Positions 52,748-62,652 of a stretch of 64,000 nucleotides of DNA are shown piece by piece; position 1 is the stretch's first letter, and every line of letters begins with the position of its first letter. Below the pieces are notes generated by a model. The model searched no databases. It worked only from the letters and a program-made list of their open reading frames with translations, and was not told where the DNA came from. The stretch is taken from NCBI RefSeq assembly GCF_002845275.2, contig NZ_CP088149.1:1794501-1858500 (forward strand). The letters run 5' to 3'. This DNA is from Pseudomonas sp. S06B 330 (GTDB taxonomy: Bacteria > Pseudomonadota > Gammaproteobacteria > Pseudomonadales > Pseudomonadaceae). The translations under genes and the position numbers were made by a program.

Positions 52748-53566
52748 CTACTTGAACCGACGCTCCACACCTTTTTCCACCAGGATCTTCGCTGCAATCT
52801 CTTCCACCGAGAAATGGGTGGAGTTGATGTTGGCGATGTTCTCGCGACGGAACAGGTTCTCCACCTCGCGTACTTCGAACTCGCACTGGGCGAAGCTGGA
52901 GTAACGGCTGTTAGGCTTGCGCTCATGGCGGATGGCGGTCAGGCGGTCCGGGTCAATGGTCAGGCCGAACAGCTTGTGCTGGTACTTTTTCAACACCGAC
53001 GGCAGTTGCAGGCGCTCCATGTCGTCTTCGGTCAACGGGTAGTTGGCCGCACGGATGCCAAATTGCATGGCCATGTACAGACAGGTCGGGGTCTTGCCGC
53101 AGCGTGACACGCCGACCAGGATCAGGTCAGCCTTGTCGTAGTAGTGGGTGCGGGCGCCGTCATCGTTGTCCAGGGCGAAGTTGACCGCCTCGATGCGCTC
53201 CATGTAATTGGAGTTGCCGCCGATGGAGTGGGACTTGCCCACCGAATACGACGAGTGCGCGGTCAACTCCTGCTCCAACGGCGCCAGGAACGTCGAGAAA
53301 ATGTCGATCATGAAACCATTGGAAGTGGCCAGGACCTCACGGATATCCTGGTTTACGATGGTGTCGAAGATGATCGGACGGACACCGTCCTTTTCTGCGG
53401 CGCTGTTGATTTGTTGTACCATGACCTGCGCTTTTTCCACGCTGTCGATGTACGGACGTGTGAATTTATTGAATGGAATGGTATCGAATTGCGCGAGAAG
53501 ACTTTGTCCCAGCGTCTCGGCTGTGATGCCGGTGCCATCGGAGATAAAGAAAGCAGATCGTTTCAT
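52748..53566 (-). CDS. ppsR: Phosphoenolpyruvate synthase regulatory protein (PSRP, DUF299)
   Basis: 272 residues. This bifunctional kinase/pyrophosphorylase switches PpsA off by ADP-dependent phosphorylation of a threonine next to the catalytic histidine, and back on with phosphate. The [14 protein letters not shown] start and the P-loop [17 protein letters not shown] near residue 150 are diagnostic, as is the C-terminal [11 protein letters not shown] segment. It is transcribed divergently from ppsA across about 180 bp, the usual arrangement in pseudomonads. Confidence 0.95.
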   Translation of the reverse strand: MKRSAFFISDGTGITAETLGQSLLAQFDTIPFNKFTRPYIDSVEKAQVMVQQINSAAEKDGVRPIIFDTIVNQDIREVLATSNGFMIDIFSTFLAPLEQELTAHSSYSVGKSHSIGGNSNYMERIEAVNFALDNDDGARTHYYDKADLILVGVSRCGKTPTCLYMAMQFGIRAANYPLTEDDMERLQLPSVLKKYQHKLFGLTIDPDRLTAIRHERKPNSRYSSFAQCEFEVREVENLFRRENIANINSTHFSVEEIAAKILVEKGVERRFK

Positions 53567-53743
53567 TTGCGCCTTGGGCCTTAAGCTGGTGACGAATCTT
53601 GTTTATGATAGGTTCGGTTTGCCGAACGCGGTTCGTCGGCATTCTCACTTATTTTCCGGGTCCAGGCCACAAGCGCCCGGCCAAGCCAGAGCTGGCAGGC
53701 GGGCGTCCTGAGCTTTTCCAACACAGTTAGTGGAGAGATCACC

Positions 53744-56119
53744 TTGGTAGAGTACGTAGTTTCCCTCGATAAGCTCGGCGTCCATGATGTGGAGCATGTG
53801 GGGGGCAAGAACGCATCCCTGGGCGAGATGATCAGTAACCTCGCGGGTGCCGGTGTGTCGGTCCCCGGCGGCTTTGCCACTACGGCTCAGGCGTACCGTG
53901 ATTTTCTCGAGCAGAGCGGGCTGAACGCCCAGATCCACGCCGCGCTGGACGCGCTGGATGTCGATGACGTCAATGCCCTGGCCAGGACCGGCGCTCAAAT
54001 CCGTCAATGGATCATGGAAGCCGAGTTTCCCGAGCGGCTGAACAGCGAAATCCGCACTGCCTTTGCCGAAATGTCTCAGGGCAACCCGAATATGGCCGTT
54101 GCCGTGCGTTCTTCGGCCACCGCCGAAGACCTGCCAGACGCCTCGTTCGCCGGTCAGCAGGAAACCTTCCTGAACATTCGTGGCGTCGAAAACGTTATCC
54201 GTGCCGCCAAGGAAGTGTTCGCATCGCTGTTCAACGACCGTGCCATTTCCTACCGCGTGCACCAGGGCTTTGACCACAAGCTGGTTGCCCTGTCCGCCGG
54301 TGTACAGCGCATGGTGCGCTCGGAAACCGGTACCGCCGGGGTGATGTTCACCCTCGACACCGAATCGGGCTTCCGTGATGTCGTGTTCATCACCGGCGCC
54401 TATGGCCTGGGCGAAACCGTGGTGCAAGGCGCGGTCAACCCGGACGAGTTCTATGTCCATAAGGGCACGCTGGAAGCCGGTCGTCCGGCCATCCTGCGTC
54501 GCAACCTGGGCAGCAAAGCGATCAAGATGATCTACGGCGAAGAAGCCAAAGCCGGTCGTTCGGTCAAGACCGTTGATGTCGACAAGGCCGATCGCACCCG
54601 TTTCTGCCTGAGCGACGCTGAAGTCAGCGAGCTGGCCAAGCAGGCGATGATCATCGAGAAGCACTACAAGTGCCCGATGGACATCGAATGGGCCAAAGAC
54701 GGTGACGACGGCAAGCTGTACATCGTTCAGGCCCGTCCTGAAACCGTGAAAAGCCGCGCTCAGGCCAATGTCATGGAGCGCTACCTGCTCAAAGAAACCG
54801 GTACCGTGCTGGTCGAAGGTCGTGCCATTGGTCAGCGCATCGGCGCCGGCAAGGTGCGGATCATCAAGGACGTCTCGGAAATGGACAAGGTCCAGCCAGG
54901 CGACGTGCTGGTCTCGGACATGACCGACCCAGACTGGGAGCCGGTAATGAAGCGCGCCAGCGCCATTGTTACCAACCGTGGCGGGCGTACCTGCCACGCG
55001 GCGATCATTGCCCGTGAACTGGGTATCCCGGCTGTCGTCGGTTGCGGTAACGCCACCCAACTGCTCAAGGATGGCCAGGGCGTGACCGTGTCCTGCGCCG
55101 AAGGCGACACTGGCTTTATCTTCGAAGGTGAGCTGGGCTTTGATGTGCGCCAGAACTCCGTCGACGCCATGCCTGATCTGCCGTTCAAAATCATGATGAA
55201 CGTTGGCAACCCGGACCGTGCGTTCGACTTTGCCCAGCTGCCTAACGCCGGTGTCGGCCTGGCGCGGCTGGAATTCATCATCAACCGCATGATCGGTGTG
55301 CACCCCAAGGCGCTGCTGAACTATGCTGGCCTGCCAGCTGAGCTCAAAGAAAGCGTCGATAAGCGCATCGCCGGTTACAACGACCCGGTTGGCTTCTATG
55401 TCGAGAAGCTGGTCGAGGGCATCAGCACTCTGGCGGCGGCGTTCTGGCCGAAGAAGGTCATCGTGCGCCTGTCGGACTTCAAGTCCAACGAATACGCGAA
55501 CCTGATCGGTGGCAAGCTCTACGAGCCGGAAGAAGAAAACCCGATGCTGGGCTTCCGCGGTGCCTCGCGTTACATCAGCGAAGCCTTCCGTGACTGCTTC
55601 GAGCTGGAGTGCCGTGCACTCAAGCGCGTACGCAACGAAATGGGCCTGACCAACGTTGAAATCATGGTGCCGTTCGTCCGCACCTTGGGCGAAGCTAGCC
55701 AGGTCGTCGACCTGCTTGCCGAAAACGGTCTGGCTCGTGGCGACAACGGCCTGCGCGTGATCATGATGTGCGAGCTGCCATCCAACGCCATCCTCGCCGA
55801 AGAGTTCCTCGAGTACTTCGACGGTTTCTCCATCGGTTCCAACGACCTGACTCAGCTGACGCTGGGCCTGGACCGTGATTCGGGGATCATTGCGCACCTG
55901 TTCGATGAGCGTAACCCGGCGGTGAAGAAGCTGCTGGCCAACGCCATTCAGGCCTGTAACAAGGCTGGCAAGTACATCGGCATTTGCGGCCAGGGCCCAT
56001 CCGACCACCCGGACCTGGCCAAGTGGCTGATGGAGCAGGGTATTGAAAGCGTTTCGCTGAACCCGGACTCGGTACTCGAGACCTGGTTCTTCCTGGCCGA
56101 AGGTCAGGCAGCAAGCTGA
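53744..56119 (+). CDS. ppsA: Phosphoenolpyruvate synthase
   Basis: 791 residues, converting pyruvate and ATP to PEP, AMP and phosphate for growth on three-carbon and gluconeogenic substrates. The start is TTG 53744 with GGAGAG upstream. The N-terminal ATP-grasp region ([30 protein letters not shown]) is followed by the phosphohistidine domain with the swivelling catalytic H418 in [16 protein letters not shown]416, just before C417, is the expected PpsR target. The C-terminal TIM barrel has the conserved [19 protein letters not shown] near residues 695-712. A 9-bp stem follows the stop codon. Confidence 0.96.
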   Translation: MVEYVVSLDKLGVHDVEHVGGKNASLGEMISNLAGAGVSVPGGFATTAQAYRDFLEQSGLNAQIHAALDALDVDDVNALARTGAQIRQWIMEAEFPERLNSEIRTAFAEMSQGNPNMAVAVRSSATAEDLPDASFAGQQETFLNIRGVENVIRAAKEVFASLFNDRAISYRVHQGFDHKLVALSAGVQRMVRSETGTAGVMFTLDTESGFRDVVFITGAYGLGETVVQGAVNPDEFYVHKGTLEAGRPAILRRNLGSKAIKMIYGEEAKAGRSVKTVDVDKADRTRFCLSDAEVSELAKQAMIIEKHYKCPMDIEWAKDGDDGKLYIVQARPETVKSRAQANVMERYLLKETGTVLVEGRAIGQRIGAGKVRIIKDVSEMDKVQPGDVLVSDMTDPDWEPVMKRASAIVTNRGGRTCHAAIIARELGIPAVVGCGNATQLLKDGQGVTVSCAEGDTGFIFEGELGFDVRQNSVDAMPDLPFKIMMNVGNPDRAFDFAQLPNAGVGLARLEFIINRMIGVHPKALLNYAGLPAELKESVDKRIAGYNDPVGFYVEKLVEGISTLAAAFWPKKVIVRLSDFKSNEYANLIGGKLYEPEEENPMLGFRGASRYISEAFRDCFELECRALKRVRNEMGLTNVEIMVPFVRTLGEASQVVDLLAENGLARGDNGLRVIMMCELPSNAILAEEFLEYFDGFSIGSNDLTQLTLGLDRDSGIIAHLFDERNPAVKKLLANAIQACNKAGKYIGICGQGPSDHPDLAKWLMEQGIESVSLNPDSVLETWFFLAEGQAAS

Positions 56120-56130
56120 TGCGCTGAACC

Positions 56131-56168
56131 GAAACCTTCACCTGGCCCTTGTGGCCGATGAAGGTTTC
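56131..56168 (+). terminator. Hairpin after ppsA
   Basis: GAAACCTTC and GAAGGTTTC form a 9-bp stem around a GGCC-containing inner loop, beginning 12 bp after the stop codon. The lack of a T-run makes it a weak terminator candidate. Confidence 0.45.
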
Positions 56169-56227
56169 GACCGTATTCCAGGGCGTGTTCCAGTGATGGA
56201 TCCCGCCCTTTTTCGTGCAAGAAACCT

Positions 56228-57244
56228 ATGCAAAGCAGCAGTACTCTATTTCCCGTGGCCTTGCTCAGCGCCGAGCGTCGGGGTGACCTGAGCGAGGACG
56301 TGTACCGGATCAAGGCCGCAAACAGCCCAGACCCCACCGTTGAGCTGGCCGTGACCCGTCTTGGCATGGCCGATCAGACCGAGGTGCGGGGCGCCCCGGT
56401 GATTCTGCTGCATGGCAGCTTTTCCAATCGGCGGTTCTGGTACTCACCTCGGGGTATTGGTCTCGGGGCCTACCTGGCACGCGCCGGATTCGATGTATGG
56501 ATTCCGGAAATGCGCGGTCATGGCCTGTCACCGCGCAATCGCAATTATCGCCACAACCGTGTCGCCGACTATGCGCGGTATGACTTGCCGGTCATTGCCG
56601 CCTTTGTCAGCGAGCAGTGTGGCCGCGCCGCGCACTGGATTGGTCACTCCCTCGGCGGTACCACTTTGGCTGCCGCACTCGGCGGGCAGTACCTGGGGGC
56701 TGAGCACGTTGCCAGTGCAGCGTTTTTCGGTACTCAGGTCAGTCGTACTTACTGGCCGTTGAAATTGCCGCCGGTGGAGTGGGGCGGGCGCCTGTTGCTC
56801 AAACGCTTCGGCCAGATTTCCGGGGCGCGGCTCAAGCGTGGTCCGGAGGATGAACCTATCGGCCTGGCCTTGGAAAGCATGCGCTGGTTTGGTTTGTTTG
56901 GCCGTTTTGGCGACAAGGACGCGGATTGGTGGGCGGGGTTGGCTGAGATTGACCTGCCGGTGCTGGCAGTGGCAGGTGCGGGCGATCATCAAGATCCGGT
57001 GTGGGCCTGCCGCAAGCTGTTCGAACAATTGGGTGGTCAGCACAAGCAATTTGTTCGCTTGGGTCGTGAACAGGGTTTCGACAACTTTGGTCACGTCGAT
57101 ATGCTCGTCAGTAAGCCTGCCCAGGCGCAAGTCTGGCCGCTGGTCGAGCGCTGGTTGCATAACCCGCTGGCGGTGGTAACCGAAGACGCTGCACAACAGG
57201 TGACCGGATCGGCGCCGACGTGTAGCCTTGAGTCTAAAGCTTGA
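56228..57244 (+). CDS. Alpha/beta hydrolase
   Basis: 338 residues. The nucleophile elbow is GHSLGG with S141; the oxyanion HG is in ILLHGSFSNRRFWYSPRG near residue 60 and the catalytic His is expected in FGHVDML near residue 285. The opening and the PRGIGLGAYLARAGFDVWIPEMRGHG pattern resemble the esterase/lipase-like gene found next to ppsA in Pseudomonas. Substrate unknown. No signal or membrane anchor. It has its own upstream region and 68 bp before rraA. Confidence 0.88.
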   Translation: MQSSSTLFPVALLSAERRGDLSEDVYRIKAANSPDPTVELAVTRLGMADQTEVRGAPVILLHGSFSNRRFWYSPRGIGLGAYLARAGFDVWIPEMRGHGLSPRNRNYRHNRVADYARYDLPVIAAFVSEQCGRAAHWIGHSLGGTTLAAALGGQYLGAEHVASAAFFGTQVSRTYWPLKLPPVEWGGRLLLKRFGQISGARLKRGPEDEPIGLALESMRWFGLFGRFGDKDADWWAGLAEIDLPVLAVAGAGDHQDPVWACRKLFEQLGGQHKQFVRLGREQGFDNFGHVDMLVSKPAQAQVWPLVERWLHNPLAVVTEDAAQQVTGSAPTCSLESKA

Positions 57245-57312
57245 CCGCTGGGCCTCGTTAACTGATTGAAACTGTGACATCCCATTGTCTTGGCAATTGA
57301 CAGGAGTTTCCC

Positions 57313-57801
57313 ATGCAATATCTCACCCCCGATTTGTGCGACGCCTACCCGGAACTGGTGCAGGTGCTGGAGCCGATGTTCAGTAACTTCGGTGGCCGCG
57401 ATTCCTTCGGTGGTGAGATCGTCACCATCAAGTGCTTTGAGGACAACTCGCTGGTCAAGGAGCAGGTCGAGCTCGATGGCAAAGGCAAAGTGCTGGTGGT
57501 CGATGGTGGCGGTTCGTTACGTCGGGCGTTGCTGGGCGACATGCTTGCCGAAAAAGCCGCGAAGAACCACTGGGAAGGCCTGGTGATCTACGGCTGTGTA
57601 CGTGACGTCGATGTTCTGGCGCAAACCGATGTAGGCGTGCAGGCGTTGGCCAGCCATCCGATGAAGACCGACAAGCGTGGCATCGGCGACCTCAACGTGG
57701 TGGTGAATTTTGCCGGTGTGACCTTCCGCCCCGGTGAATACATTTACGCTGACAACAATGGTGTGATTGTCTCGCCAAGCCCGTTGAAAATGCCAGAGTA
57801 A
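57313..57801 (+). CDS. rraA: Ribonuclease E activity regulator / RraA-like aldolase family
   Basis: 162 residues, the usual RraA size. Motifs [30 protein letters not shown] and [18 protein letters not shown], with [19 protein letters not shown] in the middle. Proteins of this fold bind RNase E and inhibit mRNA decay, or act as hydroxy-methyl-oxoglutarate aldolases; the sequence does not decide which. AGGAG is 8 bp before ATG 57313. It ends 27 bp before cmaX and could be co-transcribed with it. Confidence 0.9.
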   Translation: MQYLTPDLCDAYPELVQVLEPMFSNFGGRDSFGGEIVTIKCFEDNSLVKEQVELDGKGKVLVVDGGGSLRRALLGDMLAEKAAKNHWEGLVIYGCVRDVDVLAQTDVGVQALASHPMKTDKRGIGDLNVVVNFAGVTFRPGEYIYADNNGVIVSPSPLKMPE

Positions 57802-57828
57802 GCCTCTGAAACCAAGCCTGGGGTAGGG

Positions 57829-58824
57829 ATGTTCGAAGAAGAAAACGCGCAATGGGGCCTGGTACATGCCCTGGTGCTGGATGGAAACGGCGGTGCGCGT
57901 TCGATTGCTCGAACTGAGCTGGATGCACTTGAGCTGCAGCCGCAGGAAAGCCTGTGGCTGCACTGGGATCGTAGTCACCCGCAGACCCGTACCTGGCTGC
58001 GCCATGACAGTGGTTTGAACGAGTTTGCCTGCGACCTGCTGCTTGAGGAAAACACCCGTCCGCGGTTGTTGCCGCTGGCGGACGCGCAAATGCTGTTGTT
58101 CCTGCGCGGAGTCAACCTCAATCCAGGTGCCGAGCCCGAAGACATGGTCTCGGTGCGCATCTTCGCCCAGGCCCAGCGCGTAATTTCCTTGCGCCTGCGG
58201 CCAATGCGCGCCAGCGATGAGTTGCTCCAGCAACTGACTGAAGGGCGCGGGCCTAAAACCGCGTCCGAGCTGCTGTTGACCATGGCGCAATTGCTGACCG
58301 AGAAAGTTCAGGCGCTGATCAGCGACCTTTCGGAAGTGGTCGATCTGGAGGAAGAGAAGCTGGAAGCGGACAAACGCTACGCGCCGGATCAGGGCAGTTT
58401 GCAGCAGATCCGCCGCCGCGCTGCCGGATTGCGGCGCTTTCTCAACCCGCAGCGGGAAATCTACGCACAGCTGGCGCGCAACAAGTGGAGCTGGTTCGCT
58501 GCCGATGACGCCGACTACTGGAACGAGCTCAACAACAGCCTGACCCGCTACCTCGAAGAACTGGAACTGACCCGCGAGCGGGCTGCGTTGGTGCTGGAGA
58601 GCGAAGACCGCCGGCGTGCCGAGCGAATGAACCGGACCATGTACCGGTTCGGCATCATTACCTGCATTTTTCTGCCCATGAGTTTCGTCACCGGACTGCT
58701 AGGCATCAACGTTGGTGGCATTCCCGGTGCTGAAAGTCCCTATGGCTTCCTCTTCGCCAGTTTACTGGTGCTGGGGTTGGCACTGGGGCAGTGGTGGCTG
58801 TTTCGCCGCCTGCGGTGGGTGTGA
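57829..58824 (+). CDS. cmaX: CorA-like cation transporter (CmaX, ZntB-type)
   Basis: 331 residues with a large cytosolic N domain and two C-terminal helices at about 275-300 and 305-325. The pore-loop motif at the end of the first helix is G-I-N (LLGINVGGIPG), the GxN signature of the CorA/ZntB superfamily, while GMN itself is absent, closer to the ZntB-type. It probably moves Mg2+, Zn2+ or related ions. The gene begins the conserved cmaX-crfX-cmpX-sigX-oprF cluster of pseudomonads. Confidence 0.87.
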   Translation: MFEEENAQWGLVHALVLDGNGGARSIARTELDALELQPQESLWLHWDRSHPQTRTWLRHDSGLNEFACDLLLEENTRPRLLPLADAQMLLFLRGVNLNPGAEPEDMVSVRIFAQAQRVISLRLRPMRASDELLQQLTEGRGPKTASELLLTMAQLLTEKVQALISDLSEVVDLEEEKLEADKRYAPDQGSLQQIRRRAAGLRRFLNPQREIYAQLARNKWSWFAADDADYWNELNNSLTRYLEELELTRERAALVLESEDRRRAERMNRTMYRFGIITCIFLPMSFVTGLLGINVGGIPGAESPYGFLFASLLVLGLALGQWWLFRRLRWV

Positions 58825-58925
58825 TTCAGTGCATTTAGTGAACAATCAGTCACGAACTGTCCGCCTGGTTCATGTGACCTGCCTGGCGAGCACCTCGTCT
58901 TTGACAGATATTGCGCGAGGTGCCC

Positions 58926-59174
58926 ATGCACGATCCGTTTGAAGAATCCCTGCGAGACTTGCTCAAGGCTTCGCCGTCCGGCCAGGATCGCGACGATGAT
59001 GCTTGCCTTGGGCGCGTCCTGAAAACCGCCAACCGTCAGGTTGGTGCGGGCGATCTGTTCAGTCTGCTTGGCCGCTGGAGCCAGGCGTTGATGATTGCCG
59101 TTAACAATGGCTCGGCGCATGTTGCGCCGGTCCGCCGTAACGTTACCGCCCGTAAAGCTGATAAGGCCGATTGA
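58926..59174 (+). CDS. crfX: CrfX small protein
   Basis: 82 residues with MHDPFEESLRDLLKASPSGQ at the start and RQVGAGDLFSLLGRWSQALM in the middle, as remembered for CrfX between cmaX and cmpX. No cysteine pair or membrane segment is obvious; the role is not established. ATG 58926 has GAGG directly upstream. The stop TGA overlaps a TTG two bases ahead of the next gene. Confidence 0.82.
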   Translation: MHDPFEESLRDLLKASPSGQDRDDDACLGRVLKTANRQVGAGDLFSLLGRWSQALMIAVNNGSAHVAPVRRNVTARKADKAD

Positions 59175-59176
59175 CT

Positions 59177-60001
59177 ATGGAACTTAATCTCTGGACACAG
59201 AGCTTACTCACCGCGATGACCGCGTTGTGGACCAAAGTGGCGAACTTCATTCCTAATCTGTTTGGCGCCCTGGTTGTGGTGCTACTTGGTTTTGTCGTGG
59301 CCAAGCTGCTGGACACCTTACTGTCCAAGTTACTCGCCAAACTGGGTCTGGATCGCCTGATGGGCGGCACTGGCTTGACCAAGATGCTCGATCGGGTCGG
59401 TATCCAGGTACCGATCTCGACCTTGATTGGCAAGATCGTCTATTGGTTTGTGTTGTTGATCTTCCTCGTCTCGGCCGCTGAATCCCTGGGTCTTGAGCGG
59501 GTTTCGGCTACGCTCGACATGCTTGCCCTGTATTTACCCAAAGTATTTGGCGCTGCGCTGGTGTTGTTGGCCGGTGTGCTCCTGGCCCAGTTGGTTAACG
59601 GCCTGGTGCGTGGTGCTGCTGAAGGCATTGGCCTTGAGTACGCGGCGGGTGTCGGGCGTATTGCCCAGGGCCTGGTCATTATCATCAGCATTTCAGTGGC
59701 AATCAGCCAGCTTGAGGTCAAGACCGACCTGCTCAACCATGTAATCGTCATTGGATTGATTACCGTTGGTCTGGCTGTTGCGTTGGCGATGGGCCTGGGC
59801 AGTCGTGAAATTGCCGGGCAGATTCTGGCTGGAATTTATGTGCGTGAGCTCTATCAAGTGGGCCAGTATGTGCAGGTTGGAGAGGTTGAAGGGCAGATCG
59901 AGGAGATCGGTACGGTCAAGACGACCCTGCTGACCGACGATGGCGAGTTGGTCTCGTTGTCCAACCGGATTCTCCTCGAGCAGCGAGTCAATAGCCGCTA
60001 A
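59177..60001 (+). CDS. cmpX: CmpX, mechanosensitive channel-like (MscS) protein
   Basis: 274 residues from ATG 59177; TTG 59171 is an alternative. At least four helices precede a short MscS-like cytosolic beta domain (GQYVQVGEVEGQIEEIGTVKTTLLTDDGELVSLSN near 225-260). The glycine/alanine-rich helix GLAVALAMGLGSREIAGQILAG near residue 200 is the pore-lining segment. In P. aeruginosa and P. fluorescens, cmpX is reported to affect sigX and envelope status. It is 2 bp after crfX, so coupled. Confidence 0.9.
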   Translation: MELNLWTQSLLTAMTALWTKVANFIPNLFGALVVVLLGFVVAKLLDTLLSKLLAKLGLDRLMGGTGLTKMLDRVGIQVPISTLIGKIVYWFVLLIFLVSAAESLGLERVSATLDMLALYLPKVFGAALVLLAGVLLAQLVNGLVRGAAEGIGLEYAAGVGRIAQGLVIIISISVAISQLEVKTDLLNHVIVIGLITVGLAVALAMGLGSREIAGQILAGIYVRELYQVGQYVQVGEVEGQIEEIGTVKTTLLTDDGELVSLSNRILLEQRVNSR

Positions 60002-60090
60002 CCGGGTAAATCCTGCTAATGTATGCCGCCGCAAATTACCCCAGGCAGGGGTAAGCGGCGACATTGACCTGACTGTCGGCCAGATTCGTT

Positions 60091-60681
60091 TTGAATAAAG
60101 TTCACTCGCTGCCCATGCGTTACGACCCCCGCGAGCTCACTGATGAGGAGTTGGTGGCGCGTTCGCATGAGGAGCTGTTTCATGTTACTCGCGCGTATGA
60201 AGAGCTCATGCGACGCTACCAACGGACTCTTTTTAACGTCTGTGCGCGTTACTTGGGGAACGATCGGGACGCTGATGATGTCTGTCAGGAGGTGATGCTC
60301 AAGGTGCTCTATGGCCTGAAGAACTTCGAGGGCAAATCGAAGTTCAAGACTTGGCTCTACAGCATCACCTATAACGAATGCATCACCCAGTACCGCAAGG
60401 AGCGGCGCAAACGTCGACTGATGGATGCCTTGAGTTTGGATCCACTTGAGGAAGCCTCGGAAGAGAAGGCGCCCAAACCTGAAGAGAAAGGTGGGCTGGA
60501 TAAATGGTTAGTGCATGTAAATCCGATTGACCGTGAAATTCTGGTGCTACGATTCGTCGCAGAGCTGGAATTTCAGGAAATCGCCGATATCATGCATATG
60601 GGCCTTAGCGCAACGAAAATGCGGTATAAACGTGCGCTAGACAAGCTACGTGAGAAATTTGCGGGCCTTGCTGAAACTTAG
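60091..60681 (+). CDS. sigX: ECF sigma factor SigX
   Basis: 196 residues from TTG 60091 (MNKVHSL start), or 188 from ATG 60115; neither has a clear ribosome-binding site. Region 2 is LFNVCARYLGNDRDADDVCQEVMLKVLYG with the DADDVCQE core-binding signature; region 4 is VNPIDREILVLRFVAELEFQEIADIM and the SATKMRYKRALDKLR recognition helix. Pseudomonas SigX responds to envelope and osmotic stress, controlling oprF, fatty-acid and biofilm genes. No anti-sigma factor gene is adjacent, which is usual for this member. Confidence 0.94.
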   Translation: MNKVHSLPMRYDPRELTDEELVARSHEELFHVTRAYEELMRRYQRTLFNVCARYLGNDRDADDVCQEVMLKVLYGLKNFEGKSKFKTWLYSITYNECITQYRKERRKRRLMDALSLDPLEEASEEKAPKPEEKGGLDKWLVHVNPIDREILVLRFVAELEFQEIADIMHMGLSATKMRYKRALDKLREKFAGLAET

Positions 60682-60698
60682 TGGCACGTAAATATCTC

Positions 60699-60725
60699 TT
60701 ACGTACTGGCAAGTTCTGCTAGACT
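60699..60725 (+). promoter_or_regulatory. Candidate vegetative promoter of oprF
   Basis: TTACGT at 60699-60704 and an extended -10 TGCTAGACT ending at 60725 are separated by 15-16 bp. The leader to ATG 60792 would be about 60 nt. A SigX-dependent promoter is also known for oprF in this genus; I could not assign its elements by eye. Confidence 0.35.
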
Positions 60726-60791
60726 TGTCGACGAGTTGTCCCCCGGATGTTGGTGGGACTGCTTAACTATCACCAGATGGGGATTTAACGG

Positions 60792-61826
60792 ATGAAATTG
60801 AAAAACACCTTGGGCTTGGCCATTGGTTCTCTTGTAGCCGTAACTTCGCTCGGCGCTCTGGCACAAGGCCAAGGCGCGGTTGAGATCGAAGGTAACGTTA
60901 CCAAGCAGTACTACGATAGCGAGCGCAATTTTCAGAACGACGGCACCAACCCAGGTGTTCGCCTCGGTTACTTCCTGACCGACGACCTGTCCCTGGATCT
61001 GGGCTACAACGAAACTCACAACGTTCGTGGCGATGTCTTCAACAAGGACATCAAAGGTTCCAAAGCTAAGCTCGACGCTACCTACCACTTCGGTACCGTA
61101 GGCGATGCACTGCGTCCGTACGTCTCGGCTGGTTTTGCACACGAGAGCATCGGCCAGAGCTTCAACAACGGTCGTGACCACTCCACCTTCGCCAACGTTG
61201 GCGCCGGTGCCAAGTGGTACATCACCGACATGTTCTTCGCCCGTGCTGGCGTTGAAGCCATGTACAACATCGACAACGGCAACACCGAGTGGGGCCCAAC
61301 TGTTGGTCTGGGTCTGAACTTCGGTGGTAGCGGTGGCGCTGCTCCTGCTCCAGCACCTGTTGCTGAAGTCTGCTCCGACAGCGACAACGACGGCGTTTGC
61401 GACAACGTCGACAAGTGCCCTGACACCCCAGCCAACGTTACCGTTGACGCTGACGGCTGCCCAGCTGTTGCTGAAGTCGTACGTGTTGAGCTGGACGTCA
61501 AGTTCGACTTCGACAAGTCTGTCGTCAAGCAGAACAGCTACGGTGATATCAAAAACCTGGCTGACTTCATGAAGCAGTACCCACAGACCACCACCACCGT
61601 TGAAGGTCACACTGACTCCGTCGGTCCTGACGCTTACAACCAGAAGCTGTCTGAGCGTCGTGCAAACGCCGTTAAGCAGGTTCTGACCAACGAGTACGGT
61701 GTTGAGTCGACTCGCGTTGAGTCGGTTGGTTACGGTGAAACCCGTCCGGTTGCTGACAACGCCACCGAAGATGGTCGCGCTGTTAACCGTCGCGTAGAAG
61801 CACAAGTAGAAGCTCAAGCCAAGTAA
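60792..61826 (+). CDS. oprF: Outer membrane porin OprF
   Basis: 344 residues. Signal peptide 1-24 (LAIGSLVAVTSLGALA); eight-stranded beta-barrel domain to about residue 185 (VEIEGNVTKQYYDSERNF start); a Pro/Ala-rich hinge with four cysteines, a TSP3-like segment (CSDSDNDGVCDNVDKCPDTP, then DGCP); and the OmpA peptidoglycan-binding domain (DFDKSVVKQNSYGD, EGHTDSVG, NQKLSERRANAVK) to the end. OprF is the major general porin and a wall anchor. Codon use is strongly biased, as expected for a highly expressed protein. A T-rich terminator follows. Confidence 0.97.
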   Translation: MKLKNTLGLAIGSLVAVTSLGALAQGQGAVEIEGNVTKQYYDSERNFQNDGTNPGVRLGYFLTDDLSLDLGYNETHNVRGDVFNKDIKGSKAKLDATYHFGTVGDALRPYVSAGFAHESIGQSFNNGRDHSTFANVGAGAKWYITDMFFARAGVEAMYNIDNGNTEWGPTVGLGLNFGGSGGAAPAPAPVAEVCSDSDNDGVCDNVDKCPDTPANVTVDADGCPAVAEVVRVELDVKFDFDKSVVKQNSYGDIKNLADFMKQYPQTTTTVEGHTDSVGPDAYNQKLSERRANAVKQVLTNEYGVESTRVESVGYGETRPVADNATEDGRAVNRRVEAQVEAQAK

Positions 61827-61843
61827 TTGGTAAGCGCTTCACA

Positions 61844-61874
61844 GAAAAGCCCGGCTTAGGCCGGGCTTTTCTTT
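61844..61874 (+). terminator. Rho-independent terminator of oprF
   Basis: GAAAAGCCCGGC, TTAG, GCCGGGCTTTTC with TTT following. A strong hairpin with flanking A and T runs, so it may also end the convergent cobA transcript. Confidence 0.88.
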
Positions 61875-61883
61875 GCCTGCGAT

Positions 61884-62627
61884 TCAGGCGGGTATCTGCA
61901 GTAGTGCGCTGGCTACAGCGTCTCGGGCTGCCACTTGGCCAATCACCAGAACGGCTGGGCTGCAGAGATTGAAGCGGTCGGCGTCTTCGCACAGGTGTAT
62001 CAGCGAACTGCGTTGTTCGCGTTGCTGGGGCAGGGAAGCGTTCTCGATCATTGCCACGGGCGTATCGGCCGCCAAGCCGCCTGCCAGCAGTCCCTGCTGG
62101 ACCTCGGCGAGTTTGCTCACGCCCATGTACACCACAAGCGTGGTGCCGCCTTGAGCGAGGCCTTGCCAGTTCAGCGGGCTGTCATCCTGAGTGTGCGCGG
62201 TGAGCAGGGTTACGCCGCGGCTGACACCGCGCAAGGTCAGGGAAATCCCGCATTGGCTTGCGCCGGCAAGGCCCGCAGTAATGCCATTGACCAATTCAAC
62301 CTCGATACCTTGAGCCTGCAGCCAGGCGGCTTCTTCTCCACCGCGGCCAAAGATGCACGGGTCGCCGCCTTTGAGCCGCGCTACGCAGCGGCCCTGACGG
62401 GCATAGCGCAGCATCAGACGCTGGATGAACGCTTGCGGTGTGGAGCGGCAACCGCCGCGTTTGCCCACGGCGATTACCCGCGCCTGAGGGCAGTGTTCGA
62501 GGATCAGTGGGTTGACCAGGTCATCGATCATGACCACGTCGGCCTCACTCAGGGCGCGTACCGCTTTGAGCGTCAACAGCTCCGGGTCGCCAGGTCCCGC
62601 ACCAATTAGCCAGACTTTCGCTTTCAT
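61884..62627 (-). CDS. cobA: Uroporphyrinogen-III C-methyltransferase
   Basis: 247 residues, a stand-alone SUMT. It uses two S-adenosylmethionines to make precorrin-2, for siroheme and cobalamin. Motifs: LIGAGPGDPELLTLKAVRAL at the N terminus, RLKGGDPCIFGRGGEEA near 85, GITAGLAGASQCGISLTLRG near 115 and the VYMGVSKLAE strand. The absence of the CysG dehydrogenase part fits CobA. In Pseudomonas a CobA gene here is a neighbour of nitrate/nitrite reductase genes, which need siroheme. The kinase gene is 25 bp upstream on the same strand. Confidence 0.93.
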   Translation of the reverse strand: MKAKVWLIGAGPGDPELLTLKAVRALSEADVVMIDDLVNPLILEHCPQARVIAVGKRGGCRSTPQAFIQRLMLRYARQGRCVARLKGGDPCIFGRGGEEAAWLQAQGIEVELVNGITAGLAGASQCGISLTLRGVSRGVTLLTAHTQDDSPLNWQGLAQGGTTLVVYMGVSKLAEVQQGLLAGGLAADTPVAMIENASLPQQREQRSSLIHLCEDADRFNLCSPAVLVIGQVAARDAVASALLQIPA

Positions 62628-62652
62628 GGGTATTCCTCGTAGGCTCGGGCTG

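Noticed and set aside
53645..56008. A 787-codon minus-strand frame opposite ppsA
   Set aside because: Antisense shadow of a highly biased gene. Sequence is repetitive in His, Gln, Val and Asp with no recognisable domain.
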